Below, one piece after another: positions 36,358-45,092 of a DNA stretch of 46,368 nucleotides. The notes under the pieces are model-generated. The model saw only the letters and a list, made by a program, of their open reading frames with translations, searched no databases and had not been told where the DNA came from. Source of the DNA: Symbiodinium natans (Eukaryota > Sar > Dinophyceae > Suessiales > Symbiodiniaceae); NCBI GenBank assembly GCA_905221605.1, contig CAJNDS010000972.1:1-46368 (forward strand), given 5' to 3'. Made by a program: the position numbers and the translations under genes. Positions within the stretch are counted from its first letter, which is position 1. Each line of letters starts with the position of its first letter.

Positions 36358-36725
36358 CACCGGCCAACCTTTTCTTCATAGCTTGAGATAAAAAGGTTGG
36401 CCGATAGTCACTAAACTCATGGGGCAGCTTCTTTTCACCGGCCAACCTTTTGCTCTTGTTTTAGTACAGCAAGGTTGGCCGGTGCCAAAAACGCGCTTTT
36501 TCACCGGCCAACCTGTTCTCTTTAAAAAAAGAGCAAAAGGTTGGCCGGTGAAAGTAGCTGACACAAGGTTGGCCGGTGAAAAAAACGTGCTTTTTTACCG
36601 GCCAACCCTCCCTGCTCTCTTCAAAAAGAGCAGAAAAGGTTGGCCGGTGAAAAAAAACGTGTTTTTTTCACCGGCCAACCCGCCCTGCTCTCTTCAAAAA
36701 GAGCAGAAAAGGTTGGCCGGCGAAA
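36358..36725. repeat. Cluster of GGCCAACC hairpins
   Basis: CACCGGCCAACC and its reverse complement GGTTGGCCGGTG alternate, giving five potential hairpins at about 36358-36405, 36436-36484, 36502-36550, 36597-36649 and 36669-36722. The last two also contain a nested stem CTGCTCT..AGAGCAG, and the third a shorter version. The spacers AAAAAAACGTG and CGTGTTTTTTT between hairpins are themselves complementary, so an alternative register pairs the right arm of one hairpin with the left arm of the next (for example 36639-36680). Open frames here reflect the repeated GWPVK/TGQPF codons and are not genes. Confidence 0.92.
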
Positions 36726-36734
36726 GAGGCTGAC

Positions 36735-37210
36735 TCATGAGCCAGGGCTGAATTTGGAGCTTTAGTTAGGGCCCGGGCTTGACTTGGGGGTGCCCCAGGC
36801 TATTTTGGAACCTGATTTGAGGTAATTTGGGGTGACCTAGTTCTTCTGCACCTTAATGTCGAATTCAATTTGGGGCCTACTGAGGCTTAAATTGGAGCTT
36901 AATTTAGAACTTCATTTGAGGTCCCGACGAAGCCTAGTTTGGAGCCTCATTTGGACCTTCTGCTCCTTGATTTGAGGCTCCGGGGAGTTGGGCCTCCGGG
37001 GCCTGAATTGGCTCTTCCCGGAATTTAGTTTGGGTCCTAATTTGGGTCCTAATTTTCCTGTGCCTTCTGGAGCTTCTCTTGAAGCCTAATTTGGGATCTT
37101 TCAAACTTCATTTGGGGCTTGGGGCTTGTTGATTTGGAACCTGATTTGGGGCTTCCTGTTTGCCAGGGTGTAAGTTGAGCAGGGCCTAATTTAAGCCTCC
37201 AGAAGTTTGT
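36735..37210. repeat. Degenerate (CCTAATTTGGGGC)-like sequence
   Basis: Words such as GCCTAATTTGGG, GGAGCTTAATTT and GGGTCCTAATTT recur at irregular spacing. They resemble a decayed relative of the 20-bp AGCTAATTTTGAGCTCC array, in the reverse orientation. No gene is supported. Confidence 0.55.
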
Positions 37211-37608
37211 GCCGGAAAGGCGGGAGGGTTTTGGAGGTGTTTGGGGGGGAGAAGTCTGCGGGGGTTTGAGTTTTGGCTTTGGGGCCTCTGTTGGATTTAG
37301 CATTTCGGTGCCTTTGTTTGAAATTGATTCGGGATTGCCAAAGCATCAGCGCTGGTTCTTTTTGCAATTCTTCTGGCACCCAGCCTTTTTTGACTATTGC
37401 GTCCTTGCGGTGCTCTTGATTGAAGTTTTGGTCAACAGTACGGCGGGCACTGTTGACTACAGGCGAACTAATTTTTCTCCATGTGAAAGTCAGCGACCGC
37501 GCTTCTGCGTAACCAGTCCATGAACCTGTACAAGAGCATGCAAATTGGCCTGGGCCAGTGCTCGGCTGCACTGTGAGTCACGTGCCACAAGCGTTCGGGA
37601 AGCAAGGA
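37211..37608. other. Unique sequence, no gene recognised
   Basis: About 400 bp with no obvious repeat. A minus-strand open frame (37191-37571) starts at a GTG, is in a different frame from the gene to its right, and runs into degenerate repeats, so it is not called. The stretch lies directly downstream of the minus-strand gene and may hold its 3' untranslated region or further exons. Confidence 0.5.
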
Positions 37609-38817
37609 TCAGAAAGGGACCACGGCGTAGGTTGTGTAAATTTGCACGGTATGTTGCATGTTCCCTATCAAGGCAGGCCCCCTCCGGAAAGCATCTAGCA
37701 AGTACACTCTGTCTTCAAAAGATTTCAGAGCAGTCCAATAATCGTAGAAACGGGAATTCTCTGTGGTGCTGCGGATCTGCAGCAGGCTTATGGCTCCTGT
37801 TGGCCAGGCGCTGTATTCGCGCAAGAGTTGCAACTTGAAGCCAAGCCTCTCCAACATGTTGCCTACACACAGCGGCGAGAATATCACACCGTTGCGTATA
37901 GAGTCCCACTCGTGGACATACTCTTCTTGCTCAATGGAGTATTCCACTCTGCCAAAAGCATTGTTGATGGAAACCTTGGCACTCTGAAGCTGCTTCGTTT
38001 TGAACCTTTTGCGGTCGTCGAAGCTTTCGAAGTACAGAGTATCTCCGGCAAGAGTCAGAAAGCACCACCTTGGTTGGCACAGGTGTGCCGCCCCACTCGA
38101 GAGAGGTACTTGAATGCCGGCTTGCAGTATACCTTCTTCCATAGCCCACTTCAAGCCAGACTTACGGAAAGGAGGCCCTGCCGCCATCGATGCCAAGTAC
38201 TTTGCCTTCAGGGTACGTCGAGCTTTCCACCATTCACGGCGCAAGGCCCTTGCAACAGTGTGCTTGCCACGCCAATGTGTGCGGCACTTGCGCTTCATCT
38301 TGACATTGGTGAAGGGCTCCTTCTTGCGATAGTGCACGTACGTCCAATGCAGACGAAAGTCGCGATTGCCTTGGCGCCACCGAGCAGCGGCTTTCAAATA
38401 CTTTTGACTGCCTTCGCTGATGCCTGGACTGGCAGCAGGGATTGGCCGGCCCATCACGAAATGCTTCAGGCGTTGCTTCTTCTTGTGGAGCCAACTCGTC
38501 CGCAACTCGAACTTGCTTTCTTCTCCTGCCCTTGTGCGAAGAAGACACTGCTCGTTAGTAGATAACGCGCAGAGCGAACCCAAGTCAAAGGCAGCTTGGT
38601 ACACCGGCGACTTGATGCGTCGCCAATGTTTGAGGAGCCTTTGCAAGTTCCCTTTGCCTACACGGGAAGAGAGCGCCCGCTGCAAAGTGTCTACGCAGCA
38701 CAGCACGCAGCGTGTTCCGGTGGGCTGGGCGGGTCCACCACGCCCGTCCTGCGCAAACAGACACGGTCTGGCTGCGCCGCCCGCAGGATCCTCCAAGCCA
38801 GCGCAATACTTCGGCAT
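37609..38817 (-). CDS. Hypothetical protein with N-terminal Cys cluster and basic middle region
   Basis: A 402-codon open frame on the minus strand, the only long non-repetitive frame in the window. The frame stays open to a TTG at 38844, but the first ATG is at 38817 in the context GCCGCCATG, and I chose that start. Residues 5-40 hold C-X13-C-X17-C-X2-C, plausibly zinc-binding. This is followed by a basic helix-like stretch (GKGNLQRLLKHWRRIK, 55-69) and PVYQAA (71-76). Residues 108-225 are strongly basic (KKKQRLKHF, RKKEP, KMKRKCR, RREWWKARRTLKAK). Residues 250-335 (RWCFLTLAGDTLYFESF, then mixed strand/helix) faintly recall a PH-type fold, but this is weak. The C-terminus is short and hydrophobic (YTTYAVVPF). 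The Cys block resembles one I remember from dinoflagellate multigene families; its function is unknown. The stop TGA is at 37609-37611. Later exons beyond it cannot be excluded. Both strands are fairly open here, and the + frame 37828-38565 begins at a TTG, so I treat it as antisense. Confidence 0.55.
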   Translation of the reverse strand: MPKYCAGLEDPAGGAARPCLFAQDGRGGPAQPTGTRCVLCCVDTLQRALSSRVGKGNLQRLLKHWRRIKSPVYQAAFDLGSLCALSTNEQCLLRTRAGEESKFELRTSWLHKKKQRLKHFVMGRPIPAASPGISEGSQKYLKAAARWRQGNRDFRLHWTYVHYRKKEPFTNVKMKRKCRTHWRGKHTVARALRREWWKARRTLKAKYLASMAAGPPFRKSGLKWAMEEGILQAGIQVPLSSGAAHLCQPRWCFLTLAGDTLYFESFDDRKRFKTKQLQSAKVSINNAFGRVEYSIEQEEYVHEWDSIRNGVIFSPLCVGNMLERLGFKLQLLREYSAWPTGAISLLQIRSTTENSRFYDYWTALKSFEDRVYLLDAFRRGPALIGNMQHTVQIYTTYAVVPF

Positions 38818-38850
38818 GGCGGCAAGCTGCAAGCTGCAAGACAACTTCTA
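38818..38850 (-). promoter_or_regulatory. Possible splice acceptor upstream of the minus-strand gene
   Basis: Reading the minus strand toward the ATG, a short pyrimidine-leaning stretch (GTTGTCTTGCAG) is followed by CTTGCAG and then CTTGCCGCCATG. The two CAG trinucleotides are possible cis- or trans-splice acceptors. Spliced-leader addition is known in dinoflagellates. This is inference only, since I see no spliced-leader gene in the window. Confidence 0.25.
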
Positions 38851-39164
38851 GTTACCCGACAATTGCCCCTTGTGATCTAGGTTTCTTACAAGTGGGCACG
38901 TGGTATGATCCGTGTGCTGTTGACTTGAGCAAAAGTTCTGCGGCGCGTGCAAGTGGCCTGCTGCTACTCAGTTGGCCCAACATGAACCTAGAAGCTCCGT
39001 CGGCTGCTGGATTCCCTCATAAGGCTGCCGAGTTAGCTGCTGGTCACTGCCATCCGACACCTTTCCACGGTAGAGGAAACTCCTGCTGGGCAGGCCTGAG
39101 CAGGTCTCAGCTCTGGACTCAATAGAGGAAATTCATGCGAGCAAGTCTGAGCTCCGGACCCCTT
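38851..39164. other. Unique sequence, no gene recognised
   Basis: About 300 bp upstream of the minus-strand gene. It shows no tandem structure until GGTAGAGGAAA / ATAGAGGAAA words appear from about 39070, which are early diverged forms of the repeat that follows. A promoter for the gene could lie here, but no motif is recognisable. Confidence 0.5.
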
Positions 39165-39660
39165 CATATAGGTAGAGGAAATCATCCCCCTTATATTTGT
39201 CAAACAAATTCATTTCCAAGAGGTTCTCCAGAGGCTGAAAGAGCTTTGAGCCTCTTCATCCCCCCTATATTAGTCGAACAAATTCATTTCCAGGAGCCTC
39301 TCCAGAGGCTGAAAGAGGCTTCGAGCCCCAGAAGCTGCCAGGAGGCTCTCCAGAGGCTGAAAGAGGCTTTGAGCTTCTTCATCCTCCTTATATTAATCGA
39401 ACAAATTCATTTCCAGGAGGCTCTCCAGATGCTGAAAGAGGCCTCGAGCCTCTTCATCCACCCTTATATTAGTCGAACAAATTCATTTCCAAGAGGCTCG
39501 CCAGAGGCTGAAAAAGGCTTTGAGCCTCTTCACACCCCTTACATTTGTCGAACAAATTCATTTTCCAAGAGGCTCTCCAGAAGCTGAAAAAGGCTTTGAG
39601 CCTCTTCGCCCCCCTTATATCAGTCGAACAAATTCATTTCCAAGAGGCTCCAGAGGCTGT
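39165..39660 (+). repeat. ~77-bp AAGAGGCTCTCCAGAGGCTG repeat, sub-array a
   Basis: About six units with the order CCCTTATATTAGTCGAACAAA, TTCATTTCCAAGAGGCTC, TCCAGAGGCTGAAAGAGGC, TTTGAGCCTCTTC. It is related to, but distinct from, sub-array b to its right (GTCGAACAAATTC versus GTAGAATAAATTC). An ATG-started open frame at 39135-39587 translates these units and is judged a by-product. Confidence 0.88.
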
Positions 39661-41850
39661 CATATAGGTAGAATAATTTTTTCTCAAGAGGTCCTCAAGA
39701 GGCTTTCAAGAGGCTCAGAAAGGCTTTGAGCCTTCTCAGCCCCCTTCATATAGGTAGAATAAATTGTTTCTCAAGAGGTCCTCAAGAGGCTTTCAAGAGG
39801 CTCAGAGAGGCTTTGAGCCTTCTCAACCCCCTTCATATAGGTAGAATAAATGTCTTCTCAAGAGGTCCTCAAGAGGCTTTCAACAGGCTCAGAGAGGCTG
39901 TGAGGCTTCTCAACCCCCTTCATATAAGCAGAATAAATTCCTTCTCAAGAGGCTCTCAAGAGGCTCAAAAAGGCTTTAAACCTTCTCAAGCCCCTTCATA
40001 TAGGTAGATTAAATTCTTCTCAAGAGGTCCTCAAGACGCTTTCGAGAGGCTCAGAGAGGCTGTGAGCTTTGTCAACCCCCTTCATATAGGTAGAATAAAT
40101 TACTTCTCAAGAGGCCCTCAAGAGGCCCTCAAGAGGCTCTCAAGAGGCTCAGAGAGGCTTTGAGCCTTTTCAACCCCCTTCATATAGGTAGAATAAATTC
40201 TTTTTCAAAAGGTCCTCAAGAGGCTTTCAAGAGGCTTTCAAGAGGCTCAGAAAGGCTTTGAGCCTTCTCAACCCCCTTCATATAGGTAGAATAAATTCCT
40301 TCTCAAGAGGCTTTCAAGAGGATCAGAGAGGCTTTGAGCCTTCTCAACCCCCTTCATATAAGTAGAATAAATTCTTTCTCAAGAGGACCTCAAGAAGCTT
40401 TCAAGAGGCTCAGAGAGGCTTTGGGCCTTCTCAACACCCTTCATATAAGTAGAATAAATTCCTTCTCAAGAGGCTTTCAAGAGGATCAGAGAGGCTTTGA
40501 GCCTTCTCAACCCCCTTCATATAAGTAGAATAAATTCTTTCTCAAGAGGTCCTCAAGAAGCTTTCAAGAGGCTCAGAGAGGCTTTGGGCCTTCTCAACAC
40601 CCTTCATATAGGTAGAATAAATTCCTTCTCAAGAGGTCCTCAAGAAGCTTTCAAGAAGCTCAGAAAGGCTTTGAGCCTTCTCAACACCCTTCATATAGGT
40701 AGAATAAATTACTTCTCAAGAGGTCCTCAAGAGGCTCTTGAAGAGGCTCAGAGAGGCTTTGAGCCTTCTCGACTCCCTTCATATAGATACTCAAGAGGTC
40801 CTCAAGAGGCTTTCAAGAGGCTTGAAGAGGCTCAGCGAGGCTTTGAGCCTTCTCAACCCCCTTCATATAGGTAGAAGAAATTTCTTTTCGGTCTTCAAGA
40901 AGCTTTCAAGAGGCTCAGAGAGGCTTTGCGCCTTCCCAACCCCCTTCATATAGGTAGAATAAATTGCTTCTCAAGAGGTCCTCAAGAGGCTTTCAAGAGG
41001 CTCAGAGAGGCTTTGAGCCTTCTCAACCCCCTTCATATAGGTAGAATAAATTCCTTCTCAAGAGGCCTCAAGAGGCTTTCAAGAGGCTCAGAGAGGTTGT
41101 GAGCTTTCTCAACCCCCTTCATATAGGTAGAATAAATTACTTCTCAAGAGGCTTTCAAGAGGCTCAGAGAGGCTGTGAGCCTTTTCAACCCCCTTCATAT
41201 AGGTAGAAAAAATTCTTTCTGCAAAGGTACTCAAGAGGCTTTCAAGAGGCTCAGAGAGGCTTTGAGCCTTCTCAACCCCCTTCATATAGGTAGAATAAAT
41301 TCCTTCCAAGAGGATCAGAGAGGCTTTGAGCCTTCTCAACCCCCTTCATACAAGTAGAATAAATTCTTTCTCAAGAGGTCCTCAAGAAGCTTTCAAGAGG
41401 CTCAGAGAGGCTTTGGGCCTTCTCAACCCCCTTCATATAGGTAGAATAAATTCCTTCTCAAGAGGTCCGAAAGAGGATTTCAAGAAGCCCAGAAAGGCTT
41501 TGAGCCTTCTCAACCCCCTTCATATAGGTTGAATAAATGTCTTCTCAAGAGGTCCTCAAGAGGCTTTCAAAGAGGCTCAGAGAGGCTTTGAGCCTTCTCA
41601 ACCCCCTTCATATAGATACTCAAGAGGTCCTCAAGAGGCTTTCAAGAGGCTTGAAGAGGCTCAGAGAGGCTTTGAGCCTTCTCAACCTCCTTCATATAGG
41701 TAGAAGAAATTCCTTTTCAAAAGGTCTTCAAGAAGCTTTCAAGAGGATCAGAGAGGCTTTGAGCCTTCCCAACCCCGTTCATATAGGTAGAATAAATTCC
41801 TTCTCAAGAGGTTCTCAAGAGGCTTCCAAGAGGTTCAGAGAGGCTTGCGC
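39661..41850 (+). repeat. 85-87-bp CTTCATATAGGTAGAATAAA repeat, sub-array b
   Basis: About 25 units. The consensus order is CCCCCTTCATATAGGTAGAA, TAAATTCCTTCTCAAGAGG, TCCTCAAGAGGCTTTC, AAGAGGCTCAGAGAGGCTTT, GAGCCTTCTCAA. AAGAGGCT recurs every ~10-11 bp inside each unit, and copy-number changes of this word explain most length variants. AGGCTCA and TGAGCCT, 9 bp apart, form a short perfect stem in most units. A full 87-bp unit equals 29 codons (RINSFSRGPQEAFKRLREALSLLNPLHIG in the open frame), but indels and stops break it every few units, so no gene is called. Confidence 0.93.
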
Positions 41851-41893
41851 CAGGCGCCTTGGATGAATACTCAAACTCTGCTTGTCAGCTGTT

Positions 41894-41956
41894 TAGACAA
41901 ATAAGTTGGGAAATTCAGAACGATACCACATACAATTTCTATTTATTTTGTCTTGA
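41894..41956 (+). other. Left-border junction module J1, copy b
   Basis: TAGACAAATAAGTTGGGAAA through ATACAATTTCTAT (41930-41942) to TTATTTTGTCTTGA, immediately before telomeric array 6. It differs from copy a at only a few bases, although the sequences upstream are unrelated (20-bp array versus 87-bp array). Confidence 0.93.
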
Positions 41957-42206
41957 GGGTTTAGGGTTTAGGGTTTAGGGTTTAGGGTTTAGGGTTTAGG
42001 GTTTAGGGTTTAGGGTTTAGGGTTTAGGGTTTAGGGTTTAGGGTTTAGGGTTTAGGGTTTAGGGTGTGGGTTTAGGGTTTAGGAGGGTTTAGAGGGTTTA
42101 GGGTTTAGGGTTTAGGGTTTAGGGTTTAGGGTTTAGGGTTTAGGGTTTAGGGTTTAGGGTTTAGGGTTTAGGGTTTAGGGTTTAGGGTTTAGGGTTTAGG
42201 GTTTAT
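41957..42206 (+). repeat. Telomeric TTTAGGG array 6
   Basis: About 35 units with a variant patch at 42062-42096 (GGGTGTGGG, TTTAGGAGGG, TTTAGAGGG). It is bounded by J1 on the left and by a degenerate J2 on the right. Confidence 0.97.
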
Positions 42207-42257
42207 AGGGTTTATTGTATAGGGTTCGGGGGTCGGAAAAAAACCCTTTTAAAACGG
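42203..42257 (+). other. Right-border junction J2 plus leader of the 86-bp array
   Basis: TTTATTGTATAGGGTTCGGG (42211-42230) resembles the degenerate J2 at 33086. It continues as GGTCGGAAAAAAACCC and TTTTAAAACGG, which begins the 86-bp array. The same leader occurs at about 45062-45092 without an array after it. Confidence 0.8.
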
Positions 42258-44876
42258 TTGCGAGAGCAGCCTCTTGGAAAAAGATTGAGAGAGCTGCTCT
42301 TGCAACCTTTTTAAAAGAGGTTTTCGAACCCCTTTTAAAACGGTTGCGAGAGCAGCCCCTTGGAAAAAGGTTGAGAGAGCTGCTCTTGCAACCTTTTTAA
42401 AGAGGTTTTCGAACCCCTTTTAAAACGGTTGCGAGAGCAGCCCCTTGGAAAAAGGTTGAGAGGAGCTGCTCTTGCAACCTTTTTAAAAGAGGTTTTCGAA
42501 CCCCTTTTAAAACGGTTGCGAGAGCAGCCCCTTGGAAAAAGGTTGAGAGAGCTGCTCTTGCAACCTTTTTAAAAGAGGTTTTCGAACCACTTTTAAAACG
42601 GTTGCGAGAGCAGCCCCTTGGAAAAAGGTTGAGAGAGCTGCTCTTGCAACCTTTTTAAAAGAGTTTTTCGAACCCCTTTTAAACGAGAGCAGCCCCTTGG
42701 AAAAGAGGTTGAGAGAGCACTTTTAAAACGGTTGCGAGAGCAGCCCCTTGGAAAAAGGTTGAGAGAGCTGTTCTTGCAACCTTTTTAAAAGAGGTTTTCG
42801 AACCCCTTTTAAAACGGTTTTTGGAAAAAGGTTGAGAGAGCTGCTCTTGCAACCTTTTTACTTTTAAAACGGTTGCGAGAGCAGCCCCTTGGAAAAAGGT
42901 TGAGAGAGCTGCTCTTGCAACCTTTTTAAAAGAGGTTTTCGAACCCCTTTTAAAACGGTTGCGAGAGCAGCCCCTTGGAAAAAGGTTGAGAGAGCTGCTC
43001 TTGCAACCTTTTTAAAAGAGGTTTTCGAACCCCTTTTAAAACGGTTGCGAGAGCAGCCCCTTGGAAAAAGGTTGAGAGAGCTGCTCTTGCAACCTTTTTA
43101 AAAGAGGTTTTCGAACCCCTTTTAAAACGGTTGCGAGAGCAGCCCCTTGGAAAAAGGTTGAGAGAGCTGCTCTTGCAACCATTTTAAAAGAGGTTTTCGA
43201 ACCTTTTTAAAACGGTTGCGAGAGCAGCCCCTTGGAAAAAGATTGAGAGAGCTGCTCTTGCAACCTTTTTAAAAGAGGTTTTCGAACCCCTTTTAAAACG
43301 GTTGCGAGAGCAGCCCCTTGGAAAAAGGTTGAGAGAGCTGCTCTTGCAACCTTTTTAAAAGAGGTTTTCGAACCCCTTTTAAAACGGTTGCGAGAGCAGC
43401 CCCTTGGAAAAAGGTTGAGAGAGCTGCTCTTGCAACCTTTTAAAAGAGGTTTTCGAACCCCTTTTAAAACGGTTGCGAGAGCAGCCCCTTGGAAAAAGGT
43501 TGAGAGAGCTGCTCTTGCAACCTTTTTAAAAGAGGTTTTCGAACCCCTTTTAAAACGGTTGCGAGAGCAGCCCCTTGGAAAAAGGTTGAGAGAGCTGCTC
43601 TTGCAACCTTTTTAAAAGAGGTTTTCGAACCCCTTTTAAAACGGTTGCGAGAGCAGCCCCTTGGAAAAAGGTTGAGAGAGCTGCTCTGCAACTTTTTAAA
43701 AGAGGTTTTCGAACCCCTTTTAAAAACGTTTTAAAAGAGAGAGCTGCTCTTGCACCTTTTTAAAAGAGGTTTTCGAACCCCTTTTAAAACGGTTGCGAGA
43801 GCAGCCCCTTGGAAAAAGGTTGAGAGAGCTGCTCTTGCAACCTTTTTAAAAGAGGTTTTCGAACCCCTTTTAAAACGGTTGCGAGAGCAGCCCCTTGGAA
43901 AAAGGTTGAGAGAGCTGCTCTTGCAACCTTTTTAAAAGAGGTTTTCGAACCCCTTTTAAAACGGTTGCGAGAGCAGCCCCTTGGAAAAAGGTTGAGAGAG
44001 CTGCTCTTGCAACCTTTTTAAAAGAGGTTTTCGAACCCCTTTTAAAACGGTTGCGAGAGCAGCCCCTTGGAAAAAGGTTGAGAGAGCTGCTCTTGCAACC
44101 TTTTTAAAAGAGGTTTTCGAACCACTTTTAAAACGGTTGCGAGAGCAGCCCCTTGGAAAAAGGTTGAGAGAGCTGCTCTTGCAACCTTTTTAAAAGAGGT
44201 TTTCGAACCCCTTTTAAAACGGTTGCGAGAGCAGCCCCTTGGAAAAAGGTTGAGAGAGCTGCTCTTGCAACCTTTTTAAAAGAGGTTTTCGAACCCCTTT
44301 TAAAACGGTTGCGAGAGCAGCCCCTTGGAAAAAGGTTGAGAGAGCTGCTCTTGCAACCTTTTTAAAAGAGGTTTTCGAACCCCTTTTCAAAACGGTTGCG
44401 AGAGCAGCCCCTTGGAAAAAGGTTGAGAGAGCTGCTCTTGCAACCTTTTTAAAAGAGGTTTTCGAACCCCTTTTAAAACGGTTGCGAGAGCAGCCCTTGG
44501 AAAAAGGTTTGAGAGAGCTGCTCTTGCAACCTTTTTAAAAGAGGTTTTCGAACCCCTTTTAAAACGGTTGCGAGAGCAGCCCCTTGGAAAAAGGTTGAGA
44601 GAGCTGCTCTTGCAACCTTTTTAAAAGAGGTTTTCGAACCCCTTTTAAAACGGTTGCGAGAGCAGCCTCTTGTAAAAAGGTTGAGAGAGCTGCTCTTGCA
44701 ACCTTTTTAAAAGAGGTTTTCGAACCCCTTTTAAAACGGTTGCGAGAGCAGCCCCTTGGAAAAAGGTTGAGAGAGCTGCTCTTGCAACCTTTTTAAAAGA
44801 GGTTTTCGAACCCCTTTTAAAACGGTTGCGAGAACAGCTCTCCCAAAATCGGAGGGGGTTGCTCTCGCAACCTTTT
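42240..44876 (+). repeat. 86-bp double-hairpin repeat array
   Basis: About 30 units, the majority exactly 86 bp and near-identical. Some are truncated or fused, mainly near 42685-42860 and 43690-43760. In the unit at 43547-43618, two 24-base arms (43547-43570 and 43595-43618) are complementary except at two positions, around a 24-base loop. The following bases AAAAGAGGTT-TTCG-AACCCCTTTT (43614-43637) form a second stem with a TTCG loop. The two hairpins share the AAAAG/CTTTT bases and so are partly alternative. Open frames across the units are not maintained. The very low divergence indicates recent amplification or homogenisation. Confidence 0.95.
44824..44872 (+). repeat. Terminal, divergent unit of the 86-bp array
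   Basis: GGTTGCGAGA (44824-44833) pairs perfectly with TCTCGCAACC (44863-44872). The loop between them is unlike the standard one (TCCCAAAATCGGAGGGGG). Standard units have TCTTGCAACC in the right arm, leaving a G-T pair where this unit has G-C. The unit is followed by J2. Confidence 0.85.
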
Positions 44877-44900
44877 TAAAAGATGTTTTAGAACCTGCCT

Positions 44901-44924
44901 TAATAGAAATTGTATAGGGTTCAG
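44901..44924 (+). other. Right-border junction motif J2, copy after the 86-bp array
   Basis: ATAGAAATTGTAT (44903-44915) followed by AGGGTTCAGG. With the degenerate J2 at 42211 it brackets the 86-bp array in direct orientation. No telomeric array stands directly to its left, unlike the copy at 36317. Confidence 0.88.
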
Positions 44925-44964
44925 GTAAGTTTTGCGATTTAGAACTATGTTTTAAATCGACGCT

Positions 44965-45036
44965 ACCGTTTCGGGGGGCGCTGCCCCCCGAGCCCCCCGC
45001 CAGGACTCCTCGCCCTGGACCCCGCCAGCAATCTTT
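44965..45036. repeat. GC-rich double hairpin element
   Basis: GGGGGGC (44973-44979) and GCCCCCC (44983-44989) form a perfect stem with a 3-base loop. After AGCCCCCCG comes a second stem, CCAGG (45000-45004) with CCTGG (45014-45018). A related arrangement (CCAGGGGG..CTCCTGG) occurs near 45107-45128. Compact GC palindromes of this kind are known as dispersed elements in many algal and organelle genomes. I cannot assign this one. Confidence 0.8.
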
Positions 45037-45092
45037 AAGTTTAGGGTTTATAGAAATTGTAGAGGGGTCGGAAAAAAGCCCTTTTTAAACGG
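45037..45092 (+). other. Minimal cassette: one telomere unit, J2 and array leader
   Basis: AGTTTAGGGTTTATAGAAAT followed by TGTAGAGGGGTCGG and AAAAAAGCCCTTTTTAAACGG. This is the same order as at 42190-42257 (telomere repeat, J2, leader), but with one telomere unit and no 86-bp array. It looks like an empty or collapsed cassette. Confidence 0.8.

Noticed and set aside
37191-37571. 126-codon minus-strand open frame
   Set aside because: The start is GTG, the frame differs from the adjacent gene, and the second half translates degenerate repeat DNA.
37828-38565. 245-codon + strand open frame
   Set aside because: It starts at a TTG and lies antisense to the longer frame, which has a good ATG context and an ordered Cys cluster. 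In stop-poor sequence such as this, antisense frames are expected.
39135-39587. 150-codon ATG-started frame in sub-array a
   Set aside because: It is almost wholly repeat translation, and the repeat is read in more than one frame within it.
42240-44876. CRISPR-like array
   Set aside because: Units are contiguous and identical throughout, without unique spacers, and there are no cas genes. The telomere repeat context is eukaryotic.
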